From JANRKT01 sp033763355 (GTDB lineage Bacteria > Bacteroidota > Bacteroidia > Chitinophagales > Chitinophagaceae), in NCBI GenBank assembly GCA_033763355.1, contig JANRKT010000147.1:1-38370 (forward strand): a stretch of 38,370 nucleotides of DNA. Direction: 5' to 3'. Of this stretch, positions 22,887 through 31,920 are shown piece by piece (the first letter of the stretch is position 1; each line of letters starts with the position of its first letter). Both the position numbers and the translations under genes were made by a program. Below the pieces are notes generated by a model. That model made no database searches. It was not told where the DNA came from and saw only the letters and a program-made list of their open reading frames with translations.

Positions 22887-22928
22887 TACGATGTACGATT
22901 TACGATTTACAAAATACGATATACGAAG
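22887..22928 (+). repeat. Degenerate heptamer array (TACGATT-like)
   Basis: Six consecutive 7-nt units, each starting TAC and most of them TACGAT, occupy the 42 bases directly after the fucose dehydrogenase stop codon. One unit is more diverged (TACAAAA). It lies inside the fucose cluster, before fucP, and carries no hairpin of note. Confidence 0.8.
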
Positions 22929-22959
22929 TTCAAAACTTAACCCTTAATTATACCAACTC

Positions 22960-24228
22960 ATGAAGGAAACGATTGAAAAAAAGAACCCCTACCTCGTTCC
23001 TTTTATCCTTGTCACCAGTCTTTTTTTTCTATGGGCTTTTATTCATAACCTTAACCCCATTCTCATTCCCCACTTAAAAAAAGCATGCCAGCTCAGCGAT
23101 ACGCAGTCAGCATTTATTGATTCGGCTGTGTATATCGCCTATTTTCTCATGGCGTTACCGGCGGGGTTTGTAATGAAAAAATACGGTTATAAAAGGGGGA
23201 TTGTCTTTGGCCTCCTGCTGTATGCGCTTGGGGCTTTTCTTTTTATTCCTGCTGCTTCAACAAGGGTTTACAGTTTTTTTCTTGTAGCCCTTTTTATTGT
23301 TGCTGGCGGCGCAGCATTTCTTGAAACAGCAGCCAATCCTTATATCACTGTACTTGGCGACAGGGAAACTTCGGAGCAACGACTGAATTTTGCACAATCC
23401 TTTAATGGTGTCGGGGCTTTTATAGCGCCTATTGTTGGCGGTGCATTTATTCTTTCAGGGGTGGAGCACAGCACGGAACAGCTCGCCGCCATGCCTGCTG
23501 ACGAATTGAACACTTACCTGAATGGTGAAGCATCCAATGTAAAAATACCTTACCTCGTCATCGGTTTATCTGTATTTATTGTAGCAGTGCTTTTTATGCT
23601 TACCAAATTACCTGAAGTAAAAGAACCGGAAGATGAGGTTTCATTAAAAGGCAGCAAAAATATTTTTATGCACAGGCAATTGCTATGGGGAGTTGTTGCA
23701 CAATTTTTTTATGTTGGTGCACAGGTTGGTGTAGGAAGTTTTTTTATACGCTTTTCAAAATACACCATGAACATGCCAGAGAAAGAAGCCGCATACAAAT
23801 GGGGCTTTATTGCAATGGTGGGCTTTATGGTGGGCCGTTTCTTCGGCACTTTCCTCATGAAATACATTAAGCCGCAGAAACTGCTTCTGTTTTATTCGTT
23901 TATTAATATTGTATTGCTTCTTGCTGCAGTTTATACTTCTGGAACTATGGCGGTATGGTCAGTATTGCTGATTCCCTTCTTTATGTCCATCATGTTCCCC
24001 ACCATTTTTGCACTGGGCGTAAAAGATCTTGGAGAAGATACAAAGCTCGGCGCATCGCTGCTCATCATGTCAATTGTAGGTGGCGCAATTATCCCCATTT
24101 TTATGGGCCTTGTTTCCGATGCCAATAATGGCAATATCCAGCTTGCTTACCTGGTACCCATTGTTTGTTTTGTTGTAACTGCCTGGTACGGATGGAAAGG
24201 ATACCGGCATAAATTTGCTGCATCATGA
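22960..24228 (+). CDS. fucP: L-fucose:H+ symporter
   Basis: 422 residues, major facilitator with 12 predicted membrane helices. The start (NPYLVPFILVTSLFFLWAFIHNLNPILIPHLKKACQL) with the conserved acidic/Asn pattern of helix 1, ETAANPYITVLG after helix 4, and the QSFNGVGAFIAPIVGG helix are the marks of the FucP/GluP group. It imports L-fucose (or a related 6-deoxy or galactose-type sugar) by proton symport. It ends with an ATGA overlap (24225-24228) into the mutarotase gene. The surrounding fucose enzymes make L-fucose the best substrate guess. Confidence 0.9.
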   Translation: MKETIEKKNPYLVPFILVTSLFFLWAFIHNLNPILIPHLKKACQLSDTQSAFIDSAVYIAYFLMALPAGFVMKKYGYKRGIVFGLLLYALGAFLFIPAASTRVYSFFLVALFIVAGGAAFLETAANPYITVLGDRETSEQRLNFAQSFNGVGAFIAPIVGGAFILSGVEHSTEQLAAMPADELNTYLNGEASNVKIPYLVIGLSVFIVAVLFMLTKLPEVKEPEDEVSLKGSKNIFMHRQLLWGVVAQFFYVGAQVGVGSFFIRFSKYTMNMPEKEAAYKWGFIAMVGFMVGRFFGTFLMKYIKPQKLLLFYSFINIVLLLAAVYTSGTMAVWSVLLIPFFMSIMFPTIFALGVKDLGEDTKLGASLLIMSIVGGAIIPIFMGLVSDANNGNIQLAYLVPIVCFVVTAWYGWKGYRHKFAAS

Positions 24229-24554
24229 AACGACACTGCCTTGCACTTGACCTGAAAGACGACGCTGCATTGATTGCAGAGTATGAAAAGTATCACAGTG
24301 ATGTGTGGCCTGAAATATTAAAAAGCATTAAAGACAGCGGCATTGAAAGCATGGAAATTTACCGCACAGGCAACCGACTGTTCATGATTATGGAAGTGAA
24401 TGAAGGTTTCTCTTTTGAAGCCAAATCCAAAACTGATGCAACTAACCCCAAAGTGCAGGAGTGGGAAACATTAATGTGGAAATACCAGCAGGCACTACCC
24501 GGGGCAAAGCCCGGTGAAAAATGGATACTGATGGAAAAAATATTTGGGTTGTAG
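24225..24554 (+). CDS. L-rhamnose mutarotase (RhaM)-family, likely L-fucose mutarotase
   Basis: 109 residues, dimeric alpha/beta-barrel mutarotase family (RhaM/UPF0734). MKRHCLALDLKDD at the start, catalytic His in YEKYHSDVWPEI (H24), GIESMEIYRTGNRLFMIMEV, VQEWETLMWKYQQALPGA and the C-terminal WILMEKIFGL are all present. It speeds the alpha/beta exchange of the pyranose sugar so that the dehydrogenase gets its preferred anomer. Its start overlaps the fucP stop, so uptake and mutarotation are coupled. RhaM proteins in fucose clusters of Xanthomonas act on L-fucose, which I expect here. Confidence 0.88.
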   Translation: MKRHCLALDLKDDAALIAEYEKYHSDVWPEILKSIKDSGIESMEIYRTGNRLFMIMEVNEGFSFEAKSKTDATNPKVQEWETLMWKYQQALPGAKPGEKWILMEKIFGL

Positions 24555-24616
24555 GGCTATATCCCGCAAAGACACGAAGCTCACAAAATTTCTTTCTTAT
24601 GGCTTTTACTTTCCTG

Positions 24617-24637
24617 TGACTTGCATCTTGTAACTTT
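24617..24637. repeat. Short heptamer array at gene end
   Basis: Three 7-nt units (TGACTTG, CATCTTG, TAACTTT) run up to the stop codon of the minus-strand TPR gene. The preceding 24568-24590 holds a related degenerate text (GCAAAGACACGAAG). No terminator was found between the convergent genes. Confidence 0.45.
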
Positions 24638-26349
24638 TAGTATACTCTCGATGAATAAATTTTCACATCCGCCCATTGCCATGCTTTTTCAAAGCGTTTC
24701 TTTACTTCTGCAACTTCTGCATTTTTATTTTGCCCTTTCAGGCTGTTGTACAAACCCATCAGCGACCATCCGTTCTCTTTATATATCGTAAGGTCCTGCC
24801 GGTAAATCTTTTCAGCTTCTTCATATTGCCCTGCCTGTACCAGCCAGTGACCCAGGGTTTGCCTTACCGAAAAAAACCAGTCGGGCGGTTCCTGGTAAGT
24901 TAAAGCATCTTCCATCTCCACTGCTTTTTGCAATAAGCCCACCGCAGTGCCATAGTTCTTTTTTGCCGCTTCAATCTGTGCGCTTAAAATTGTAAGAGCG
25001 ATATTAACCAATTGCGCTGCACTGTTGTTTTCCCAGATCAGCATAGCCTTCAGCGACTCATTTTTTGCAATTTCATTTATTGCATCCAATTCGCTCTCTG
25101 CCTCAGTTGTTTTTCCCCTGGCTGCAAATGCCATACCCCTTGCATAATGCCATACTGCACGTGGATATAACAAGCTTTCACCGGGCTCATTCAGTTTCAT
25201 AATCTCATCCCATTTTCCCAATTGCACCAGTACATAAAACGGGATACTATAATAATGCTGCACTGTAATGTTATCTGCAAGAAAACGTTTGTCTGCTTTG
25301 CGTTGCACCATCCATGCCGCATCAATAGCTTTTTTACTGTTGCCTTCAAGAAATGCACATGCAGCCAAAAAATGAATATTGTGCGGATAAAGCAACAAAG
25401 CATAAAAGCCCTGCACTTTGCATTGGGCAACATAATTGCTGTCGCCCATACTTGCCTTTTCATTTACAAGTACACCCTTGTGATAATCCCCTGTACGGAT
25501 ATAAGTATGCGATGGCATGTGCACAATGTGCCCTGCAGATGGCATCATGGCCGCAAGTTTATCGGCATAGGGCAATGCTTTTTCAGGATTGGCGGATGCC
25601 TCTGTTGCATGAATGTAGAGGTGAATAGCAGACGGATGATTGGGCCACCTGGCAAGAATGTTTTCCAATGTCGCCATGATATGCGGCGTCCAAGGTTGGG
25701 GATCCCCTCCTTTCAGCCACAGGTTCCAGGGATGTTCATTCATCAATGCATCAGCATATATCACTGCAACTTCCGCATCATCGGGAAACTTGTCGTAAGC
25801 TTCTTTCATGGCATTGGCATAAGCGGCATTAAACGGCGCCATATCCTTTACTTCTTCTTTCGGGAAACGTTTTGCAAGTGCATTGATCAAAGCTTTTTCT
25901 TTTGCAGAAGTGTTACCCGATAATTTTACAGCCCTTTCCATTGCATCATTTATATCTGTAAGGCCTGAAGGGTTTAAAGCTGCATTGTAATTCGGCCCCA
26001 GCACCATTCCCAAACCCCAATAAGCCATAGCCAGAGATGGATCATTTTCAATAGCGGCCTTAAAAGAGCGGCCCGCCTCAACATGGTTGAATGCAAACAA
26101 CAATGCCAGCCCCTGGTTAAAATATTGCTGCGCTTTCTTTGAAGAGGTAGTTACTTTAAAATGCGTATTGCCCAATCCCTTAAACAAAGGCGCATTCTTT
26201 ACATTCAGCTCTGAAGGATCAAAAGAAGGAGCGCAGAAAACGGTATTCGCTTTTTTTTCAGCAGGCTTGCCGACCTCTTTTATCTTAAAAGTTAATTTGC
26301 TGTACAACCCCGCAGCAAATAATATTGATATCAGTACATAAAGCTTCAT
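24637..26349 (-). CDS. Secreted tetratricopeptide-repeat protein
   Basis: 570 residues. An N-terminal hydrophobic signal or anchor (MKLYVLISILFAAGLYSKLTF) is followed by TPR-like helical pairs; the best are QQYFNQGLALLFAFNHVEAGRSFKAAIENDPSLAMAYWGLG (about 68-108), LDAINEIAKNESL and the C-terminal YEEAEKIYRQDLTIYKENGWSLMGLYNSLKGQ (about 510-541). The central part (AVIYADALMNEHPWNLWLKGG; HPSAIHLYIHATEASANPEKAL; HMPSHTYIRTGDYHKG) is highly conserved in a family of bacterial TPR proteins of unknown role. His-rich HxxSH motifs there could bind metal. Envelope location expected. Confidence 0.8.
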   Translation of the reverse strand: MKLYVLISILFAAGLYSKLTFKIKEVGKPAEKKANTVFCAPSFDPSELNVKNAPLFKGLGNTHFKVTTSSKKAQQYFNQGLALLFAFNHVEAGRSFKAAIENDPSLAMAYWGLGMVLGPNYNAALNPSGLTDINDAMERAVKLSGNTSAKEKALINALAKRFPKEEVKDMAPFNAAYANAMKEAYDKFPDDAEVAVIYADALMNEHPWNLWLKGGDPQPWTPHIMATLENILARWPNHPSAIHLYIHATEASANPEKALPYADKLAAMMPSAGHIVHMPSHTYIRTGDYHKGVLVNEKASMGDSNYVAQCKVQGFYALLLYPHNIHFLAACAFLEGNSKKAIDAAWMVQRKADKRFLADNITVQHYYSIPFYVLVQLGKWDEIMKLNEPGESLLYPRAVWHYARGMAFAARGKTTEAESELDAINEIAKNESLKAMLIWENNSAAQLVNIALTILSAQIEAAKKNYGTAVGLLQKAVEMEDALTYQEPPDWFFSVRQTLGHWLVQAGQYEEAEKIYRQDLTIYKENGWSLMGLYNSLKGQNKNAEVAEVKKRFEKAWQWADVKIYSSRVY

Positions 26350-26533
26350 GGCTCACATTTTTAGCAGATTACAAAATTATTCTGTTCATTAGACGGGCTG
26401 GTGTTAAACAATTGAAGTTATCAAAACCCGGATGAAATAAATTACAAAAGACGGGTACAGCCACAGCAAAGTTCATTAATTACTGTCAATTTTATTTTTT
26501 ACATACCAGTATTCCCTTGCATAAATACCCCTG

Positions 26534-27421
26534 TCATTTATCCGGGTTTTTTACAAATGCTGCCAGGTCTGCCGCAAAACGCTCTGGCTCCTCCCAGTGC
26601 AACGCATGGCCAATACCTTCGTACACAAGCAATCTTGAATTCTTCAAACTGCTGTTCAGCACATACTGGTCTTCACGGGGGGAATAAGCATCCTTATCGC
26701 CCCACATAATCAATGCAGGCTTATGGAATGATTTCAGCGCTTTGCTGAAATCTGAAGTGCCCCAGCCGGCAGCAACACCTTTCCACACATGGGCGGGTAC
26801 TTTGAGACTTTCGTTGATAAAACCGTTCAGCACTGCATTATCAATTGGCTTTACAATAGTGCTTTTCTGAAATTCTGCTATAAAAACTGAGTCAATAGGA
26901 TCTATGAGTTCATCAATTGTTTTTTTGAATTCCTCAATGAGCGGCTTCTTGAAATCAGAAAAGGACGCTACCAGAACAAGCGCCCTGGTAAGCGAAGGAT
27001 AATTTGCAGCAAAGCACTGGGCATTGGTGCTCCCCATTGAATGGCCCACGATAACTGACGGACCCAGTTTTTTTTGCTGTATAAATGCAGCAATGTCTTT
27101 TGCAAAATCCTCCGGGTGATAATTCTTCTCATGCTTTGAAGAATTACCGTGCCCACGTTGCGAAACAGCAAATACATGGAGGGATGCTGGCAAGTGTTGT
27201 AATACCTTCTCAAAAGAATGCCATGAATCGGTAAACCCGTGAAGCAGGATAACGGGAATTCCATTGGCATCTCCCTGCTCAACATAATTCATATCCACAC
27301 CTGTTGAAAGCCTGACGGATTGTTCAGCTGATTTAAAATTCTTCTTTGCAGTTCCCTGGGCAAGCAGGGCATTGCCCGCTACAATAAAGCAGGCCAAAAC
27401 ATAAAGAGATCCTTTTTTCAT
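26534..27421 (-). CDS. Secreted alpha/beta hydrolase
   Basis: 295 residues from the ATG at 27421, which begins the signal peptide MKKGSLYVLACFIVAGNALLAQG; an upstream ATG at 27481 would hide it. Alpha/beta-hydrolase marks: oxyanion strand VILLHGFTDSWHSF, nucleophile elbow GHSMGS (VIVGHSMGSTNAQ), acid in IMWGDKDAYSP and His in GIGHALHWEEPERF. The cap region (helices around IDPIDSVFIAEFQKS) is of the haloperoxidase/lipase type. Periplasmic, probably an esterase or lactonase; substrate unknown. Stands alone on the minus strand, divergent from a small membrane protein gene. Confidence 0.88.
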   Translation of the reverse strand: MKKGSLYVLACFIVAGNALLAQGTAKKNFKSAEQSVRLSTGVDMNYVEQGDANGIPVILLHGFTDSWHSFEKVLQHLPASLHVFAVSQRGHGNSSKHEKNYHPEDFAKDIAAFIQQKKLGPSVIVGHSMGSTNAQCFAANYPSLTRALVLVASFSDFKKPLIEEFKKTIDELIDPIDSVFIAEFQKSTIVKPIDNAVLNGFINESLKVPAHVWKGVAAGWGTSDFSKALKSFHKPALIMWGDKDAYSPREDQYVLNSSLKNSRLLVYEGIGHALHWEEPERFAADLAAFVKNPDK

Positions 27422-27560
27422 GTTCACATTGATTTTTGAGACACAAATTTCAGCAGGATTGAAAGTTTCAGCAATCACCAAAACAGGTAAATGCCATCAC
27501 CCAAAAGGATGATTCGTGAGCAACGGCAGTTTGGTTAGTTTTACGGAAACAAATAATTAT

Positions 27561-27884
27561 ATGTGGAATACCAATACACTCTGGTTTGAAGTGGCCATAG
27601 TTTGCGGAATGACAGCATTTGGCAGCATATTTATGGGCCATTTTGAAGAAGTCGCCTCCAAATTGAGGAGGGCATTGAAACTGGTTATTGTTAATGCCAT
27701 TGTTGTTTTACTTTCCTATTATGCAGGCCGTGTATGGGCTTTTGGATTTTTAGGGCTGATGTTTCTGGCAGTATTATACATCCATATTATATGGCTGCCA
27801 AAGAAAGGGATTAATGGCTGGACCGGCGAACCGAAAGAAAAGTATTATGAACTGAGGGGGTGGAAGAAAAAAGTATCCGGATAA
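27561..27884 (+). CDS. Small integral membrane protein
   Basis: 107 residues from the ATG at 27561 (MWNTNTLWFEVAIVCGMTAFGSIFMGHF); an upstream ATG at 27516 would add 15 polar residues. Three hydrophobic segments are visible: about 9-26, 40-57 and 61-79, followed by a basic/aromatic tail (WTGEPKEKYYELRGWKKK). No family recognised. Its stop lies 3 bp from the stop of the convergent LuxR regulator. Confidence 0.65.
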   Translation: MWNTNTLWFEVAIVCGMTAFGSIFMGHFEEVASKLRRALKLVIVNAIVVLLSYYAGRVWAFGFLGLMFLAVLYIHIIWLPKKGINGWTGEPKEKYYELRGWKKKVSG

Positions 27885-27887
27885 ATT

Positions 27888-28532
27888 CTATACTATCCGC
27901 TGGTTGATGGCTTTTGCAACAGCTTCCGTTAATGATGCCACGTGCAGCTTCTCGTAAATTTTTTTCATGTGGCTGCGTACTGTTTCGTAACTGATGTGCA
28001 GGTCTGATGCAATCATCTTATAACTCAACCCCTTTACAAGAAGCGACAATACATCTTTCTCTCTCGGGCTGAGCCGGTAATCATCTTTATTTGATACCAG
28101 CTGCACAGGTGAATTTTGCATTAAAGTAAGCACCTTCCGGGCTATGGAAGGCGACATCGGAGAACCGCCATACTGCAATTCCCTTATTGAATCAACCAAA
28201 CGGCTGTTGAGGTAATTTTTAAGAATATAACCCGAAGCCCCTGCACAAATGGATTGAAATACCCTGTCATCATCTTCAAAAACAGTCTGCATCATAACCA
28301 GTACCTGGGGGTATTCCTTCTTGATTTCCTTTACCGCTTCTATTCCCGTTTTGCCTGGCATCTCGATATCCATTAATACTATATCGGGCTTGCTCATGCG
28401 TACATTCTGTATCACATTGCTTACATCAGGGTATGATCCCACTACTTCAATATCATCAGTAGTAGAAAGCAGCATGGAAATACTGTCCCTTATATTTTTG
28501 TTGTCATCAAATATGGAGATTCTTAAAGGCAT
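27888..28532 (-). CDS. LuxR-family response regulator
   Basis: 214 residues. The receiver domain (1-120) has the acidic pair D9-D10, phospho-acceptor D55 in IVLMDIEMPG, T83 and the Lys of YILKNY. A LuxR-type HTH (about 148-210) follows: LSPREKDVLSLLVKGLSYKMIASDLHISYETVRSHMKKIYEKL. It is coded 42 bp after the propeller histidine kinase and is its obvious partner. The target genes are not evident; no operator was seen. Confidence 0.93.
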   Translation of the reverse strand: MPLRISIFDDNKNIRDSISMLLSTTDDIEVVGSYPDVSNVIQNVRMSKPDIVLMDIEMPGKTGIEAVKEIKKEYPQVLVMMQTVFEDDDRVFQSICAGASGYILKNYLNSRLVDSIRELQYGGSPMSPSIARKVLTLMQNSPVQLVSNKDDYRLSPREKDVLSLLVKGLSYKMIASDLHISYETVRSHMKKIYEKLHVASLTEAVAKAINQRIV

Positions 28533-28574
28533 GTTGTAAAGTTCTGTAAATATCCATAAGCGGCAATCACCGAA

Positions 28575-31500
28575 TCAGGGGATGGGGAAAACCAGTTTCA
28601 CAGTAGTTCCCCTGCCGGGTTCGCTTTTAAGGGTGTATTCGCCTTTCATTTCGTTTGCCCTGTAGCGGCTGTTCCACAAGCCATTCCCTTTACGTGGCTG
28701 GTTTACATCAAACCCTTTACCATCGTCTGCAATAATCATTTCAATGCGCTGCCGGTGAGGGGCTTTTATTTCTACCACCAGGTTTTTACATTCAGCATAT
28801 TTTACGGCATTGTTAATGGCTTCTTTAAAAGTCATGAAAAAATTCTTTCGCTTTTCCATACTCAACGCCAATGATTCAATAACCGGATCGTATTGAAAAC
28901 TGAACGTTATGTCTTTTGCTGCCAGCAACGGTGCAGCAAACGACTGCATGCGTTGCACAATCTCCTTAACGCTGTCATTACGCGGATTAATGGCCCATAC
29001 AATATCACTCATTTCTGATATCATGCTGGATGACGTCTCACTGATCTTTTCAATGGCATTATCAACCGACTCTTTGTTGTTTTTGGCACTTTGTATTTTA
29101 GCTACCTGGCTGTAAACCGAAATGCTGCTGAGTGTTGAACCGACATTATCGTGAAGGTCCTGTGCAATTTTATTGCGTATGGCCTGCCGATTTAATATTT
29201 CATTGAGCCTGTAACGGTAAATGGCGTATACAATTCCCGCAACAGCAACAGCACATAAAACGTAAAACCACCACTGTTTCCAGAAAGGCGGAATGATAAC
29301 AATGCTAATCTGTGTTATGTCCGTATTCCAGTTGCCGATATTATTGGTAGCCCTTACCTTAAAAGTATATCTTCCGCCATCTACATTGGTATAAAAGGCC
29401 TGGTTGCGCTGGCCGGAAACAACCCAGTCCCCATCCTGTCCCTCCAGCTTGTAAGAATACTGCACCTTATCGCTGCCGCTGAAATCCGGCGCTGAAAACT
29501 CAATGGTAAAATAGTTCTGAAAATAACGCAACCTGATTTGCCTGCTGTAAAGAAGATCAGAATAAGATTTATCAAAAACTTTGAAGTCGGTAATATACAC
29601 CTGCGGTTCAACTGCCCTCCTGGAAATTTTTTCGGGCACAAATTCAATAAAATAATTGTTCCCTGCCACATACATCTTCCCGTCTTTCCCTTTGTAGATG
29701 TACCCCTTTACACCGCCGCTGTTCTCCACATCAGGCAAAGGGTAATAAACAAAAGCTTTTCCCTTTGTATCAAAACTGTACAGGTTACCGTTGCAGATGA
29801 TCCATAAATTCCCCTTCCTGTCACCCTGCAGCCCCTCCATGAGGTTGGCCGGTGAATTGTAATGGGTAAATTTTTTTGTCCGGCCATCCATGAAATTAAG
29901 GCTGCCCCCATAAGTGGTAAACCAGTAATTTCCGCTGATGTCTTCAAGCATGTCAAACAGGTTGTTGCTGCTGATACCTGAGGTATTTGAAGGATCGTTC
30001 AGGTACTGAATACCCTGTTGATTATTTTTTTTCAACAGGCTTATCCCGTTTGTTGCATTTACCATCCATACCTCGCCTTTACTGTTTTTATAAAGCTTCC
30101 TGATGAGGTTATCATTTACATTAAGCCCCGAAAAATATTCTTTTGTTGAGTCAGTACGGGAAAACCATTTCTTTTGCTGCAGGTCATAATAAGCAAGGTA
30201 ATGTCCGTAAGGCGATACCAGCAAAACGGGTTTCCCGTCAAGTGTATCCCGTATAACGGAAACCACACGTGACTGGATAATTTTTTTCATCACCACATCT
30301 TTATCTGTATTGGGGAGCGGCTGTATCCTGAAACTGACCGGGTCAAGCTGAAACAGTGTATAATCGGTGCCAATGTAAAATGTCCCGCCGTCATCTTTAT
30401 AAAACCGGGTTACCGCAAGGGGCACCTTATTATAAAAAATTTGATGCTGCTCAAAATCATCCCGGCCGTTGCGCCTGATGAATATGCCATGGGTTGTTCC
30501 TATCCAAAGGTTGCTGTTTTCATCTTCAAAAAAATCATAAATGGTATTTTGATTACCTGTTCCCAATAAAAAAGTTTGTTTGAACTGCTGGTGGTAAGGA
30601 TCGTACCAGTTGATGCCTTTATTGGTACCCAGCCACATCCTGCCATCCCTGTCCCGCATTATACAGTTAATGGTATTGTCTATTACTGAACCCGCCTGTG
30701 AAGGGTCGTGCCTGTAGTTAACAAACCGGTTGCGGCCTTTATCAAAAATATACAGGCCGCCGCTTTTACCGCCGGCCCATATCATTCCTGTTTTGTCTTC
30801 ATTTATACTGATGATTTCATCATTGGGAAACCCGCCTGATGCATCATACACCATTTCGCTTCCGGCATCAACATCATACCGGTAAACTGCTTTATCCCAG
30901 GAACCAAACCAAATGTCGTCATCACGGTCTTTAAACAATGTGGTAACCACCACATGCGGCAATTGCTGATAGTAATTTTCATAACGCTTGTCAAAAACCA
31001 CTTCAAGCGTGGCGGGGTTTACTTTACTTATACTCCCTCCCAGCCTGCCGCCCCAGATCCACCCGTCTTTATCAAAAACAAGGTCGTTATAAGTTCTGCT
31101 GAAACGGGTAACCTGCTGAAATAAACCCGTGGTTTTATTAAACCTCAGCAACCCTGCACCGCCTGTTGCAAGCCACAGGTAATGCTGTTTATCTTCTATA
31201 ATATCATTAACCATATTAACCGGTATGGAAGAAGAATCGCCTGGCCGGTGACGGTACTGTTTGAATTGTTTCTCCGGAGATAAACGGTAATCGTATTTTG
31301 TAATGCCACCATCGGCAGTGGCTATCCATATTATACCTTCGGGGTCTTCATGCAATGCACGTATAATATTACCTGAAAGAGATGAAGGATTGCCGGGTTC
31401 ATGATTAAAACGTACAAACCTTTCGCCATCGTAACGGTTCAGGCCGTCTTCGGTACCGATCCATATAAAACCACGGTTATCTTCAAGCAAACAATTAACC

Positions 31501-31613
31501 TTGTTATGCGAAAGCCCGCTGGCTGTAGTGACGTGATCAAAATACAACTGCGCAGATAACATATCCGCCAGCATCAAAAAAGCAATTACCGCCAAACCCT
31601 TTTTTTTCATCAT
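28575..31613 (-). CDS. Two-component propeller histidine kinase
   Basis: 1012 residues. Signal peptide 1-22 (MMKKKGLAVIAFLMLADMLSAQ), then many two-component-regulator propeller repeats (LLEDNRGFIWIGTEDGLNRYDG; IRALHEDPEGIIWIATADGGITKYD; MRDRDGRMWLGTNKGINWYD) forming two seven-bladed-type sensor propellers in the periplasm, a Y_Y_Y domain (about 690-770), a membrane helix (about 776-797) and a HisKA_3-type kinase core with H821 in AQDLHDNVGSTLSSIS, the N-box EAINNAVKYA and G-box DDGKGFDV / GNGLWNSRYR. It senses an unknown extracellular signal and should phosphorylate D55 of the LuxR regulator downstream. There is no attached HTH or receiver, so it is not the hybrid one-protein type. Confidence 0.93.
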   Translation of the reverse strand: MMKKKGLAVIAFLMLADMLSAQLYFDHVTTASGLSHNKVNCLLEDNRGFIWIGTEDGLNRYDGERFVRFNHEPGNPSSLSGNIIRALHEDPEGIIWIATADGGITKYDYRLSPEKQFKQYRHRPGDSSSIPVNMVNDIIEDKQHYLWLATGGAGLLRFNKTTGLFQQVTRFSRTYNDLVFDKDGWIWGGRLGGSISKVNPATLEVVFDKRYENYYQQLPHVVVTTLFKDRDDDIWFGSWDKAVYRYDVDAGSEMVYDASGGFPNDEIISINEDKTGMIWAGGKSGGLYIFDKGRNRFVNYRHDPSQAGSVIDNTINCIMRDRDGRMWLGTNKGINWYDPYHQQFKQTFLLGTGNQNTIYDFFEDENSNLWIGTTHGIFIRRNGRDDFEQHQIFYNKVPLAVTRFYKDDGGTFYIGTDYTLFQLDPVSFRIQPLPNTDKDVVMKKIIQSRVVSVIRDTLDGKPVLLVSPYGHYLAYYDLQQKKWFSRTDSTKEYFSGLNVNDNLIRKLYKNSKGEVWMVNATNGISLLKKNNQQGIQYLNDPSNTSGISSNNLFDMLEDISGNYWFTTYGGSLNFMDGRTKKFTHYNSPANLMEGLQGDRKGNLWIICNGNLYSFDTKGKAFVYYPLPDVENSGGVKGYIYKGKDGKMYVAGNNYFIEFVPEKISRRAVEPQVYITDFKVFDKSYSDLLYSRQIRLRYFQNYFTIEFSAPDFSGSDKVQYSYKLEGQDGDWVVSGQRNQAFYTNVDGGRYTFKVRATNNIGNWNTDITQISIVIIPPFWKQWWFYVLCAVAVAGIVYAIYRYRLNEILNRQAIRNKIAQDLHDNVGSTLSSISVYSQVAKIQSAKNNKESVDNAIEKISETSSSMISEMSDIVWAINPRNDSVKEIVQRMQSFAAPLLAAKDITFSFQYDPVIESLALSMEKRKNFFMTFKEAINNAVKYAECKNLVVEIKAPHRQRIEMIIADDGKGFDVNQPRKGNGLWNSRYRANEMKGEYTLKSEPGRGTTVKLVFPIP

Positions 31614-31810
31614 AGCTTATCACCCGGTTACATTACTGCCGAAGTTAGTGGGTTTAGGTTATTTTATTTTGCATATAGTTACCAAAACAAATTTAGCTGC
31701 CGGCGGGGAACGCCAACAGCAGCCCAAAAATAATTTTGCAAAGATGGCAGTTGCGCCCATTAAGCAAACTCACCGAAAGCGGGGATGGGGGTTTTGCATA
31801 TTATTTTACT

Positions 31811-31891
31811 ACATAGAATACATAGAAACATAGTTGCACATAGAAATTAAAGAAAAACTATGTGGCTTTCCTATGCGCCTTATGTATGTGG
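31811..31891. repeat. Degenerate ACATAGA / TCTATGT repeat region
   Basis: ACATAGA or one-base variants occur at 31811, 31820, 31828 and 31838, and the opposite orientation (CTATGTGG, CTATGCG, TATGTATGTGG) at 31858-31891. Together they make a loose inverted repeat between the kinase 5' end and the PQQ protein 3' end. No gene or terminator is seen in 31614-31920; a 61-codon reading frame at 31648-31833 runs into the repeat and has no support. Confidence 0.6.
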
Positions 31892-31920
31892 TAAACTAAC
31901 AAACTACAAAAAAGAATTGC

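Noticed and set aside
31648..31833. 61-codon reading frame between kinase and PQQ genes
   Set aside because: It runs into a repeat region, has no conserved pattern and no ribosome site.
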